From contig JAGTJN010000014.1 in NCBI GenBank assembly GCA_020747045.1, positions 1 to 64,000 on the forward strand: a DNA stretch of 64,000 nucleotides, read 5' to 3'. The notes beneath the pieces were generated by a model. The model saw nothing but the letters and a program-made list of their open reading frames with translations, did not search any database and had not been told where the DNA came from. Position 1 is the stretch's first letter. The number at the start of each line of letters is the position of its first letter. Shown here one piece after another: positions 35,278 to 45,536 of the stretch. A program made the position numbers and the translations under genes. This DNA comes from Phaeosphaeria sp. MPI-PUGE-AT-0046c. Taxonomy: Eukaryota > Ascomycota > Dothideomycetes > Pleosporales > Phaeosphaeriaceae.

Positions 35278-36084
35278 TCAATTCCCCATCGCCTCATTAA
35301 ACTCCTCCTCATCCGCCTCGTCCATGCCTCCCATCACCTCATCCCCATCGCCCAAGTCTCCACTCGCGCCCACCGGCCCTCCAAAGCCCACTCCCCCAGT
35401 CGCACTCTCCCCCGCACCACCCTCGCCTATATCCTCATCCTCCTCGTCCTCGACCTCGTCCTCCCAGCTCTGCTTAAGCCCCCAGCCCGCACCCGTAAAG
35501 CAATACCTCTCAGGCGGCAATCGGATCCCAAACTCCCTCTCCGCCCTCGGCAGCGCAATACGATTCCGCTCGCTCGCCACCTCCATCAAAAACTCCTTGG
35601 GCAGCGTCGCGCTAAACTGCCCCGCCGCGCGCGCGCTCACCGCAGTCCGCAGCGCATTCAGACTGACGCCCGACTCGTCCTCGCCCGCCGCCGCCGCCGC
35701 CGTCCGCTTCTTCGACCCCCCCGTGGGGTTGTTGGGCGCAGGCGGCTCGTACGACTGCGCGTCGGACAGGATTGAGGATGTGTAGCGGTACGAAAAGTCG
35801 AGGAGCTGCAGGGGCACGCGTTCCGTGTATGCGTGCACGCCCATGTTGGCGAGGATCATGTGGATCAGGCGCGCGTCGCGGGGGCGCTTCGAGGTGCCCG
35901 CGTCTTGGAGCGAGGTGCTGGTAAACGAGGCGGTTGCGCCCGCCGTGGTGCTGGTGCCGTTGGAGAGCTGTGTGTTGGGCTGGGTGGAGGATTGTGTCGG
36001 TGGGCTGGGGTTGGGCGCGTTGGAGCCGGTTGCGGGAGGCGTCGAGATGCCATTCTGGAGCGTCTCGGCGATTGGCGACGCCAT
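35278..36084 (-). CDS. TAF9: TFIID/SAGA subunit TAF9
   Basis: Intronless, 268 residues. After a Ser/Thr/Asn-rich N-terminus comes the histone-fold of TAF9: SKRPRDARLIHMILANMGVHAYTERVPLQLLDFSYRY, then SILSDAQSY and, after an insert with an alanine run, VSLNALRTAVSARAAGQFSATLPKEFLMEVASERN. The motif LPPERYCFTGAGW that follows is typical of fungal TAF9. The C-terminal tail is very acidic. TAF9 pairs with TAF6 in TFIID and SAGA. The GCC-rich run at about 35690-35706 encodes the poly-Ala stretch within the histone-fold insert. Confidence 0.93.
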   Translation of the reverse strand: MASPIAETLQNGISTPPATGSNAPNPSPPTQSSTQPNTQLSNGTSTTAGATASFTSTSLQDAGTSKRPRDARLIHMILANMGVHAYTERVPLQLLDFSYRYTSSILSDAQSYEPPAPNNPTGGSKKRTAAAAAGEDESGVSLNALRTAVSARAAGQFSATLPKEFLMEVASERNRIALPRAEREFGIRLPPERYCFTGAGWGLKQSWEDEVEDEEDEDIGEGGAGESATGGVGFGGPVGASGDLGDGDEVMGGMDEADEEEFNEAMGN

Positions 36085-36367
36085 GGTGGATTGTGAGGAC
36101 TGTTCTCGCGCTGTGGTGTGGCTCTATAAGCGTGGTTGTTGAGTGGACCTGAGGTCGCGAAAGCACGGAGGTCCGATCGTCTTGGCGCGGCTCTGCGACA
36201 GGGTTGGCAGCTAGTGGAACTGTGGGGTGAGAGACGTCACGCAAACCGTGGTGAGCGTAATGGTGAAAGCAATGATAAAGTAATGATGAAAGAATGATGA
36301 ATTCGATGCACCAACATGCTATGCGATGCTCCTCTCGAGCTCTATCTACCATGTTCTCTATACTATA

Positions 36368-39300
36368 TTACGCCCTGGCGCTCCCGGCAACTAAATCGTC
36401 CTCATCGCCCGTAGCCTCGCTTGTGATGCTCTCATGCAAGCTAGGGGTCTTATCCTTCTTGCCCAGCTTCTTGATGGAGCTCCAGCTGAGTGCGCTCGTC
36501 TTGTCCTTGGGAGTACCAATGCTAGGGCTGTTACCGGGGCTGTCGGTGCTGCGACCAACGCCCAAGAAACCATGCTCTTCGTTCGTCTCGTCTGGTGTTG
36601 CTGGCATGTCGCTTGTCTTGGTCTTCGAGAAGAGCGCTCCCTTCATGCCAAACGTCAAGAACTGGTTGGTACTGCCTTTGCGAGTGAGCTTCTGCATAAA
36701 GGACTCTTTTCCAATGGAGCCAGTGAGCTCCGAAGGAGTATGAGAAACACTCCGCTCAAGCGACTCCCGTGGCGAGGCTTCCGAAGCATCTGCCGTCGAG
36801 ATGATAGATGGCGTGTCGCGTGACATGCGTGGGTCGTGTGGCGACGTTGCTTCTCTCGACTCGCTGGTGAAAGAAGCATCAGACGCCAGCTGCTTGTCCT
36901 TGCCCTTGCGTGCCGCCTTCTCTGCTCGCTCAGCCTTGGCCCTTTTCTCCTTCTCCTCCTTCTTCTCCGCCTTCTCAACCCTCCTCGCTTCTTTCTCCGC
37001 CGCCTTCTCAGCTGCCTTCTTGGCCTTTTCAGCCTTGTCCTCTTCAGTCTTCTTCCCGAGAATTGTCGGAATGGTGAAGCTGGCGGCAGCAGGATTGAGT
37101 CTTGGAGGGGTTGGGGGCATGGGTGGGAGTTGACCAGTCACAGGCATGTACGAAGCTGATGATTGCGGTCGGGTGCCAATGGGTGCTTGGATCGGCGATC
37201 GAGTGGTGGATGGGAAGTCTAAGAGATCGTCGTGCATAGTACCGTCATTTCCGAGGTTGGTTGTCGACCCATACTGAACAGATGGCCGGCGCGATGGCAT
37301 GCGCGACCACGAGTTTGTGTTGGTGTTGTTGACACTCCAGTCAACGCCGAGAGGGCTACTGCGCGCGCCAAATGCATCGACAGACCATCCAAACCGTGTC
37401 TGGCTCTCGGTCGAAGGCCGCGGGAGGGCCATACCTTCGCCAGATTTGGTAGAGCCTTGACGAGGCGACGGCGGCTTCTCGAAACCCAGCATGGATGTGA
37501 GCCATGGATCAGCCTTTGTCCCAAACATGTTGAATGGACGCTTCCGCGTCGTGACATGATTTGGACTACTGGATGGTTCTACTGGCTGAGTCTTTGTGCG
37601 AATGAATGTGTCATACCAGGCACCATCAGAGTGGCTCCCGCGACGTTTCGAACTCCCGAGGCCGTCTGGTCCATGATCCTGGCGTGGTAGAGACTGGGTT
37701 TGAGACGGCTTCAATGAGCCAAGACTGGGACCTTCATCGGAGAAAGTCTTACCTCGCTGCCGATGCAAACCAAACAGGCCTCCAAACCGGCTGGCTTGAG
37801 GAATCTGGAACGAGCTCGAGTTGGATTTGATGGACCGTTTGTCACTGTCGACATGTTCGAGATTAGGAAACTGTTGAAGCTCGCCCGCACTTTCGCGCGG
37901 ACTTGCAAATGCGCTCGCAGGATGGCTTGATGGAGACACTGGAGAACTCGGGTCCTGATCTCTGTGGTACGTGCCTATGGCACCGAGGCCGGGAAGCACG
38001 TGTCTCAAATTGGGCGAAGGGTCTTGCGACGGGGCTTGCGGTGGGCCAGGATCGTTTTCGTCTTCGGTATCTGTGAGACCTAAATCGTCCGCAAAGAGGC
38101 CAGCAGGAAGTAGGGCTCCGGCAGTAGGACTCATGGGCGCGCCGCCGGTGAGATTATCAAAATCAGCTTGCGAGAATGATGAGTTGTATGTGCGAGGCGG
38201 GGGTATCGCCATGCCATTGACTGGGTTGAAGTAGGGTGTGACGTTGGCGAACGATGGGGAGGACGTCGTGGGAATGCTGTTAAATGGTGCACTGGAGGTA
38301 TGCACAAAACCACCTGTAGCTTGAGACAGAAGCCCCTCGCGCATGCTCAATGGCCGTGCTCGTTGACTGTTCCTGCGCACTGGACCAATTTCCGGCACAG
38401 GTGGTCCAGTGAACATTTGCGGCTGGCTCATACGACGCTGTTGCAGAAACGTCAAACGTTGCGTGGCATCGACGTTGGCTCGCTCGGCTTCTGCCAGGAT
38501 AGTCCACGCTTGGGCGTATTGCTGTTGGAGAAGGCCTAGCGTCATCTTCCAACGGTTGTCCTCTTCCCTTTCTGCGTTGTCGGTGCCGTCCGGTGCTTCG
38601 CCGCCTTCTTGACCTTCTTCCAGTGCATGCCTCTCCTCCTCAAGCGCCTTGATCTGGATGCCCGTTTCGCGAATGGCATCCTCCAAGATCTTGTTGGACT
38701 GCAACTCTTCCGCGTGCTTTGCCTTGACCATTTCAATGCGTTCCTCGGACGTGGCTTCGTATTCGACACGCTCTTTGGCGATGCGCTCGGCGGCTTCGCT
38801 CAGCTCTCCAGCTTCACGGGTCCACTTTGCAGTATCATCCTTGAGCTTCTTCCTCTCCGCCTCTTTCTGCCTTAAGACCTTTTCCTGCTGTGCACGTCGA
38901 GTTTGAGCAGACGCACTCTGTCTCTCCAGTGTAGCCACCTCTTTCCTCAAATCTCGACTTGCATCCTCCTTCTCTTTCAGTGCCGCTTTCTTGTCGTCAC
39001 GCTTGTCGATGAGAATCGCTTTTTGAGTCACAAAGTCCTGATCTTCGTCTTGAATCTGGCGCTCCATGTCGTCCAGATCCTGCCTTAGGCTGTTCAGCTT
39101 CTCCGTCAGCTGCTTGATCGAGTCGTTGTTGTCGGCTGCTTCGAGTGCAGAGCGGGCCTGGTCGACGGTCTGAGAGGCAGGCGAGTTTCTCCTCCCGACA
39201 TCGGGCCTGCGCATACGGGAGGTGCTGTTGCTGTGCTCGCGGGTCATGACGGGCGCTACAAAGGGCGTCGCAACATCGGCCAGGCTCTTGTTGGGGCGAA

Positions 39301-39945
39301 TGATGGGGGTTGGCGTATAGGCTGCATCGTTGTTGGGTGCCTGCAACTCTTTGGGCGGGTTGGGGTTGTAGTACTGATCGGAGTCGGCGGGCAGCGTGCG
39401 CAGGCGGATGGGGACGCTCGGGGCTTGGAAGTTGGACGAATTGAGGGTGACAATGCGAACGACGTAGTGGTGATCGGGCTGGAGATTCTCGATAGTGATT
39501 GAAGTTTCCTGGGGCGAGATGTCGCCAACTAGCACGGTCAGTGGTGGGCGCGTGTCTGGGGTGGTTGCACCCACTGTCAATGCCGTTAATCCTGATGACA
39601 TATTTCAGTACACTGAGGCGCTGGGCCGGCGGCTTCCAATGCAGCAAGACGCCATCCGCTCTTACGCCAGCGAGCGAGACGAGAGGCGCGAGGGGGACTT
39701 CGAGGCCCAGTACTTGGACGAGTTTCTCGACGGGCTGCGAGAGGACCTGGTATGCGCGGAAGGCGACCCTGTGGTGTGTCAGCGTGTGTATGGCTGGGTG
39801 CATGTCCCGTGTATGCATACCAGAACAGGGCAAAGACGATGCAGGCGGTGCGCAGCCATGCCGACGACGAATACAAGACCGACTCCATGTTGTAGCGGGC
39901 GACGGCGGGCGGCCAGTAGAGCGACGCGAGGGGGTCGGAAGACAT
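36368..39945 (-). CDS. Membrane-anchored fibronectin-III / coiled-coil protein
   Basis: Model: complement(36368-39528, 39575-39768, 39821-39945); 1159 residues, introns 46 and 52 bases with CTGAC branch sites. A hydrophobic helix (WLRTACIVFALFWVAFRAYQVL) near residues 30-52 is followed by one fibronectin type III domain (LVSLAGVRADGVLLHW through VPIRLRTL). A long coiled coil with heptad-like Glu/Lys/Arg/Leu runs (about residues 190-410) and a Ser/Pro-rich disordered C-terminal half follow. The tail also contains a Lys/Glu helix (AEKAAEKEARRVEKAEKK). This layout is a conserved filamentous-ascomycete hypothetical protein. A role in membrane or septum organisation would be a guess. Reading through the first ATG of the long exon would give a wrong N-terminus; the two upstream exons restore the FN3 domain. 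Confidence 0.8.
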
Positions 39946-40799
39946 GGCGGCAGCAATACAGGCGGCGCGACCCGTGTGCCGTCTTGCAATACGCGAGCGA
40001 GGGACGGGCAAGCGAGGTGTGGTTGTGGTTGTGGTGAAGGAGTGGGCGTGGGCGGGCTGCCGATTGGCGCCGTGACGGGGCTAAGCACTTTCTGCAGGCT
40101 TGGCGGGGCTGCATGTCGCCCTCCGCATTCCCGCTCACACCGGCGTGCTGCACCGGGCGGAGTGGGGCATGGTGGCTTGAGCAGAGAAAAAAGTGTCTTG
40201 CACATGCAATCTCGAGGCAGGCCAGGAGAGGAGCATGTGCGGCGGTGATGCGCCGGATGGACGGCAGCTCCCATCTTCACATGCTCCAGCAGTGCAGCCC
40301 TGCAGCTGTCTGTTACCACGCTGGCACGTGTCTGGCGACGGAGCAGTACCGGTAGCAGTCCCAACAATGCACCATGCACGCTCTCCTGCACACTCTCCCT
40401 TGCAGCAGTGAGCAGCAAAGTGCCTCAGCAAACAAACAAACAAAAGCAAGTGCACGCCCAGTCTAAACAAGCCTGACCACACCCGCTTTGCTCCGGCTCA
40501 GCTCGCCGCATGACCTGTGCCAGTTGGAGCGCCTGTCAGAGCTTGTCCTCGTCGTAGCTTCTAGCGTCGTCATTCCTACCATATCGGACACCCTTGAATA
40601 CCTCGGTATCCGACTAGACCACACTCTTTGCTGACACGTCCACACATTCAACTCCATGGAGCGAGAGACCAAACGCCATAGCTAAGCTCTAGTCAACCTA
40701 CCCATAAACACATCCAGCATCACCAGCACCACCACAACCACCACACAGCTGCATACACAACCACGACCCCAACAAACCCGCTACGGCTGAGGAGGGGCC
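39946..40799. other. Divergent promoter region
   Basis: 854 bases shared by the FN3 protein and the phosphatidate phosphatase, transcribed away from each other. The last ~90 bases before the phosphatase ATG are a C/A-rich leader (CACCACCACAACCACC), common before fungal starts. Confidence 0.5.
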
Positions 40800-43064
40800 A
40801 TGAACTACGTCCGCTCCATCACAGGCTCAGTGAGCAAGGGCTGGAACTCGATCAACCCCGCAACCCTCAGCGGCGCCATCGATGCCATTGTCGTCGAGCG
40901 CGAGGACGGCAGCCTGGCCTGCTCCCCGTTCCACGTCCGCTTCGGAAAGTACCAGATCCTGAGGCCCTCGGACAAGAAGGTCGAATTCAGCGTCAATGGC
41001 GAGGTCCAGGACTACTCGATGAAGCTGGGCGAGGGCGGCGAGGCCTTCTTCGTCTTCGAAACCTCGGCCGCCATCCCCGCCGAGCTGCAGACATCGCCCA
41101 TTGCATCGCCCGCAGCCAGCCCCGAACAGCGCCCCGTCGAGCTCCCCACCGAACAGGCCTTTGGCGAGCCCGAGCCCTTTGATCTCGATGGCAGTGGCGC
41201 GGCACGACGACGCGGGCGCATGTCCATGTCGGTGCCTGCCTCGGACGCCATGCACGACGATGACGCCGACTTTGGACGACCCAAATCGGGGGACTGGTCA
41301 GGAGTCCATATACAGCGGGCACAGTCTGACACTGTAGTCCCGTCTGCACAGGCTGAATTTCCACAGTCGTTCGACGAGGACCGCCAGGCGAGCGGGCCGC
41401 TGACCATCAGCAAACAAGACGCCACAGCATGGAACAGGTCGACACGCTCAGCCAGTCCGCCGCCCGTGTCGCCCAGCGAGGCCCTCGCGCGGGCCCTCAA
41501 GCTTAGCCAGAAGCTGCTCACGTCCAACATACCCAACAAAGTCACAGAGAGCGGCGATCTGGAACTCGACATGACGGGATACAAGAGCAGCGAGGAGGAA
41601 GCACTGCGCGCCGAGGTCATTGCTCGCAAGATCCTGTCGGACGAGCTGGTTGGAGACTATGACATTGGCGCCCTTATTGGCGCAGACGAGAACGGCAACC
41701 TCTGGATATACAGCAGCGAAGAGGCCAAAGCAGCCGCCATGCAGAAGACGTCGATGAGCGTGCTCAACGAGGCTGCGCTGCGGTCGTCGGATGCCGTGTC
41801 AGATCCAGGATACCAAAGCGACAGCAACCAGAGCGACGAAGGCACCCAGTACGCAAACTTTCGCAGGGACTCGGACAGCGCCCTCGGCATGTCAGCACCG
41901 CACTCCCCCGAGGCGCGCAAGGCCGAGACGAGGAACTACGCAAAGACTCTGCGCTTGACCAGCGATCAGCTCAAGGCCCTCAACTTGAAGCCTGGCGCCA
42001 ATGAGATGAGCTTCACAGTGGGCCGCTCCAAGTGCAGCGCGTACATGTTCTACTGGCAGCACAACGTCCCCATTGTCATCTCCGACATTGACGGCACCAT
42101 CACCAAGTCAGACGCTCTCGGTCACGTCCTGAACATGATTGGCAGAGATTGGACGCACTTGGGTGTTGCAAAGCTGTACACGGACATTGTCAACAACGGC
42201 TACAACATTTTCTACTTGACGAGTAGATCAGTCGGACAGGCCGACACCACGAGAGCATATCTCAACGGAGTCGTGCAAGACAACTACAGACTCCCCAAGG
42301 GTCCTGTCATCATGAGTCCTGACCGCACAATCGCCGCACTGCGTCGCGAGATATACCTGCGCAAGCCGGAGGTGTTCAAGATGGCATGTCTGCGCGACAT
42401 CATGCAACTCTTCGACAAGCCCAAGCATCAGACACCTTTCTACGCCGGCTTTGGCAACCGACTCACCGACGCTCTGTCCTACCGCTCGGTCAACATTCCC
42501 TCCACACGCATTTTCACCATCAACAGCAACGCCGAAGTCAGCCTCGATGTCCTCTCGCTCAACTCATACAAGACGGGATACGCCAGCATGCGCGAGATTG
42601 TCGACCACTTTTTCCCACCAGTCGGCCTGCTAGTCCCAGCAGGTGGTGAGAACTACACCGACTTCAACTACTGGCGCGACAAGCCCATGGACATTGAAGA
42701 CTTTACCGACAGCGAGGACGACGACGATGACGACAGCACAGAGGCGGCTAGTATCCGCAGCGAAGACGAAGGCTCGGAAGTCGGCGAAGATCTCGAGGCA
42801 AGCTACATGACGCAGGACTCGCTCGATGAGGCGGGCATGGAGAACTCGATCATGGAGAGCATCGAGGGCGACGAATACATAGAGGGTGAGCAGTATGAGG
42901 AGGAAGGGGAGGAGGTGGATGATGAATACGAGGATGAAGAAGAGAGGCTTGACGAACGACGGAGTATCACGTCGAGGACGGAGCTGGTAGATGTGTATGA
43001 TCGTACGGCGGCATTGGATGTTCAGGATTCCACGCCTACGCCGAGAGGAAGTCCGAAGAAGTAA
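40800..43064 (+). CDS. PAH1: Phosphatidate phosphatase, lipin family
   Basis: Intronless, 754 residues. The N-terminal lipin domain opens MNYVRSITGSVSKGWNSINPATLSGAID and continues with SPFHVRFGKYQILRP. The central part is disordered and Ser/Pro rich. The C-terminal LNS2 domain carries the HAD catalytic motif DIDGT at residues 429-433, preceded by PIVISDI, then YLTSRSVGQADTTR and LPKGPVIMSPDR. The tail is very acidic with a Thr/Arg-containing end. The enzyme dephosphorylates phosphatidic acid to diacylglycerol at the nuclear/ER membrane, controlling storage lipid and phospholipid synthesis; in yeast it is controlled by phosphorylation and the Nem1-Spo7 phosphatase. The acidic tail fits the membrane-phosphatase recognition described for Pah1. 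Confidence 0.95.
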   Translation: MNYVRSITGSVSKGWNSINPATLSGAIDAIVVEREDGSLACSPFHVRFGKYQILRPSDKKVEFSVNGEVQDYSMKLGEGGEAFFVFETSAAIPAELQTSPIASPAASPEQRPVELPTEQAFGEPEPFDLDGSGAARRRGRMSMSVPASDAMHDDDADFGRPKSGDWSGVHIQRAQSDTVVPSAQAEFPQSFDEDRQASGPLTISKQDATAWNRSTRSASPPPVSPSEALARALKLSQKLLTSNIPNKVTESGDLELDMTGYKSSEEEALRAEVIARKILSDELVGDYDIGALIGADENGNLWIYSSEEAKAAAMQKTSMSVLNEAALRSSDAVSDPGYQSDSNQSDEGTQYANFRRDSDSALGMSAPHSPEARKAETRNYAKTLRLTSDQLKALNLKPGANEMSFTVGRSKCSAYMFYWQHNVPIVISDIDGTITKSDALGHVLNMIGRDWTHLGVAKLYTDIVNNGYNIFYLTSRSVGQADTTRAYLNGVVQDNYRLPKGPVIMSPDRTIAALRREIYLRKPEVFKMACLRDIMQLFDKPKHQTPFYAGFGNRLTDALSYRSVNIPSTRIFTINSNAEVSLDVLSLNSYKTGYASMREIVDHFFPPVGLLVPAGGENYTDFNYWRDKPMDIEDFTDSEDDDDDDSTEAASIRSEDEGSEVGEDLEASYMTQDSLDEAGMENSIMESIEGDEYIEGEQYEEEGEEVDDEYEDEEERLDERRSITSRTELVDVYDRTAALDVQDSTPTPRGSPKK

Positions 43065-43276
43065 GTTGAGAGTATTGAATGTTGTTGAATATTACATCTG
43101 CATAGCATAGCATGGCACGGCGTTTAAGACGGATTTGGTCAGAATAGACAGGTTCAATGAAAGCGTTCGCATCGTTCAAGCTAGGCCGCACAAGTAACAT
43201 GGGCACGAATGCGCAAAAGTGCAAAAGCCTCACGAGAGCAGTATCAGACGAAAGACGTGCATAAATTTCAATCACT

Positions 43277-44869
43277 TCATGGGGAACTACAGACTTGCTC
43301 TTCCACCTCCTCTTCCTCTTCACTCTCCTCAATCGTCGGCAGCACCCTATACCCCTTTCCCCTCCCCTTGCCCTTCTTCCCCCTCCACCCCTTCAAACAC
43401 CTCTCCGTATGCAGCAAATGGCCCCTCCGCATCCTCACATATCCCGCAAAACACGCAGCACTGACGCCCACCGCCCCCGCGCTGATATACACAGGGACAA
43501 CAAACTCCTCGGGCCGCCAAAACACCATGGTGCTCAAGAAGCCAAGCAGCTCAAAGACGTTCTGTACGCTCATTTCCGTCGCGGAGAAGGCGCCGCGCGC
43601 GTGCGCAGGCGTAGCTTCCTGCACGAGGAACTGCACGCATAGATCGAAGCCCCATAGTCCCAAGCGGGACGCAGCGACGCCAGCGACGAGGACAAGGCCC
43701 GCTGCCATGGGGCGGTCAAAGTAGTACAGGAATAAACCGACAGCGAGGGCGATGGAGAGGAGCTGTTCGTTGATGAACCAGAGGGCGGAGCGGAGGGCGC
43801 CGATGCGGGAGATGAGGAGGGGCGCGGCGACGGTGGCGGAGAGTTCGAGGAGGACGGTGGCGAGGCGGAGGAGGGAGATGTGCGTGGGTGTGAAGCCGAG
43901 GGTGAGGAGGTAGGTGGACATTTGGGAGGCGAAGGAGAGGACGGTGAGGTAGAGGAGGGAGAGGGAGAAGGAGGCGAGGAAAGGGGGGGAGAGGACGTAG
44001 GATTTCCAGGGTGCGAGGCAGGAGCGGGTGTGCGAGGTTCCTGGGGAGGGGTCCGAGGGGGAGAGGTGAGTAGTGGGGTGTGCGAGTGCTGGCACGGCGC
44101 GGTAGACGTGCTTGATGGCCCAGTATTCGATGCCGACGCTGAGTGCGTTTTGCGCCAGGACGATCCAGATGGCGAGCGAGGTCGACGAGCCGTCTACGAG
44201 GCCGACGCCGACGGGCGCAATGAGCTTGCAGATGAGGTCGATGCGGCGCATGACGCTGTTGAGCTGCTGCCGGTCGGCGTCGAGGCTGTCTGCTACGACA
44301 ATGACCCAGTCGCGCTCCACAGCCACCGTGTTGGCCATATAGGCCAGCTTCTCGACGCCTGCCAACGCCACGCTGATTGCGAACAGTCCAAATTTCAAGA
44401 CTCCTTGCTCTTTCAGTCTCAGCATGCCCAGCAGCGCAAGACATGAGAATGCGACGCTAACCCGCTGCCATACGATGCTGTGGCGCACGACGACTAGGCG
44501 GTTGGATTTGTCCACGAGCGAGCCCATCCAGGATCCCAGGCAGGCGGCGACGAGGGAGCGGAAGAGCGCGTAGCATGATGCGTAGAAAAGGGTGCCGGGG
44601 AAAATGGCCGCGAGGAAAATGACGGCGCCGAATTCAAAGGTGCGCGAGTTCCAGGTGGAGAGAATGTGCGAGGCGTAGAGGCGATACAAGACTGGTTTCC
44701 GCGTTGCCAAACCATCTTGGACTTGTAGCTGCTGTTGTTGTGGTGTATCGTCATGTGATTGTTGTATTGGTGGTGTAGTGGAGGCCATGGTTGCAGTAGT
44801 CGTGTCCTGAGCCTTTGGCTCCTCAACCTCGTCCAGCTCCATGTCGGACGTCATGTTGGCGGTTGACAT
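43277..44869 (-). CDS. Ferroportin-family iron exporter (SLC40A1-like)
   Basis: Intronless, 530 residues. A polar N-terminus is followed by LYASHILSTWNSRTFEFGAVIFLAAIFPGTLF, matching the first membrane helices of ferroportins, then about ten to twelve helices in total. Conserved positions include LGSWMGSLVDKSNRL, QRVSVAFSCLALL and RIDLICKLIAPVGVGL, the last two matching ferroportin helix motifs. The C-terminus has RLGLWGFDLCVQFLVQE followed by an acidic cytosolic tail. Animal ferroportin exports Fe(II); fungal members are less studied and may load or empty internal stores. The gene is convergent with PAH1 (213 bases apart). Membrane-protein calling is firm; the transported metal is inferred. 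Confidence 0.88.
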   Translation of the reverse strand: MSTANMTSDMELDEVEEPKAQDTTTATMASTTPPIQQSHDDTPQQQQLQVQDGLATRKPVLYRLYASHILSTWNSRTFEFGAVIFLAAIFPGTLFYASCYALFRSLVAACLGSWMGSLVDKSNRLVVVRHSIVWQRVSVAFSCLALLGMLRLKEQGVLKFGLFAISVALAGVEKLAYMANTVAVERDWVIVVADSLDADRQQLNSVMRRIDLICKLIAPVGVGLVDGSSTSLAIWIVLAQNALSVGIEYWAIKHVYRAVPALAHPTTHLSPSDPSPGTSHTRSCLAPWKSYVLSPPFLASFSLSLLYLTVLSFASQMSTYLLTLGFTPTHISLLRLATVLLELSATVAAPLLISRIGALRSALWFINEQLLSIALAVGLFLYYFDRPMAAGLVLVAGVAASRLGLWGFDLCVQFLVQEATPAHARGAFSATEMSVQNVFELLGFLSTMVFWRPEEFVVPVYISAGAVGVSAACFAGYVRMRRGHLLHTERCLKGWRGKKGKGRGKGYRVLPTIEESEEEEEVEEQVCSSP

Positions 44870-45536
44870 GTCTCGCAGGAGTTTGGGGAGGCCAGCTCCA
44901 TAGTTGTACGTCGCACCGCGCGTGTGGAGAGACCATGGGGTGGTTTTGAGGTCATGAGACAGTCAATGGGCGCGGGAATGCCAAGATGTCCGAGGGCTAG
45001 AGCGCTGATCAGAGGGGTCTAGTTTGATCGGAGGCGAGCATGTATCTAGCGAATGTCCGGGAGTGCGTGCGCGTTTGAAGTCGTCGGATGCATCTGTCGC
45101 GTGTTTGAGTTGGTGGCTGATTGAAATTATGCCTCGGTATCGCTGCTCTGAGTCTGGTGGTACTTCTCTTCAATGTTGATGCACAGCGGTTTCTCAATTC
45201 CGATGTGAAGGTTGTTTTGTGGTCGAGGTTTGCCACATATTGATCCGCCACGCGGACACTAAATGCAGGGTCTAGAAGCATAGCCGGACTTCACTCCACT
45301 ACCACGGTAGACGCTATTGCTATCGTGTACAGAAATAGAAACCACAGACATGTCTGCTATCTCAGCACACGGGATTTGCGATCCCCTTTCCAGCATGTAC
45401 CATTGATGTTGTACGTCTTACGCGTCACGGCAAAGACGGCATCTCGAAAGCTTAGGGCAGTTTGATGTCTAGGCTCCACGTCGACGACACCTCGTGGCAT
45501 TGCGCTGCATCGTGAGCTTGCACGAGGTTCCCACGA
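44870..45536. other. Divergent promoter region
   Basis: 667 bases between the ferroportin start and the AAA-ATPase start. No gene recognised; the starts of both genes are transcribed outwards. Confidence 0.5.

Noticed and set aside
43716..44446. Arg/Pro-rich frames over ferroportin, both strands
   Set aside because: Shadows of a GC-rich coding sequence.
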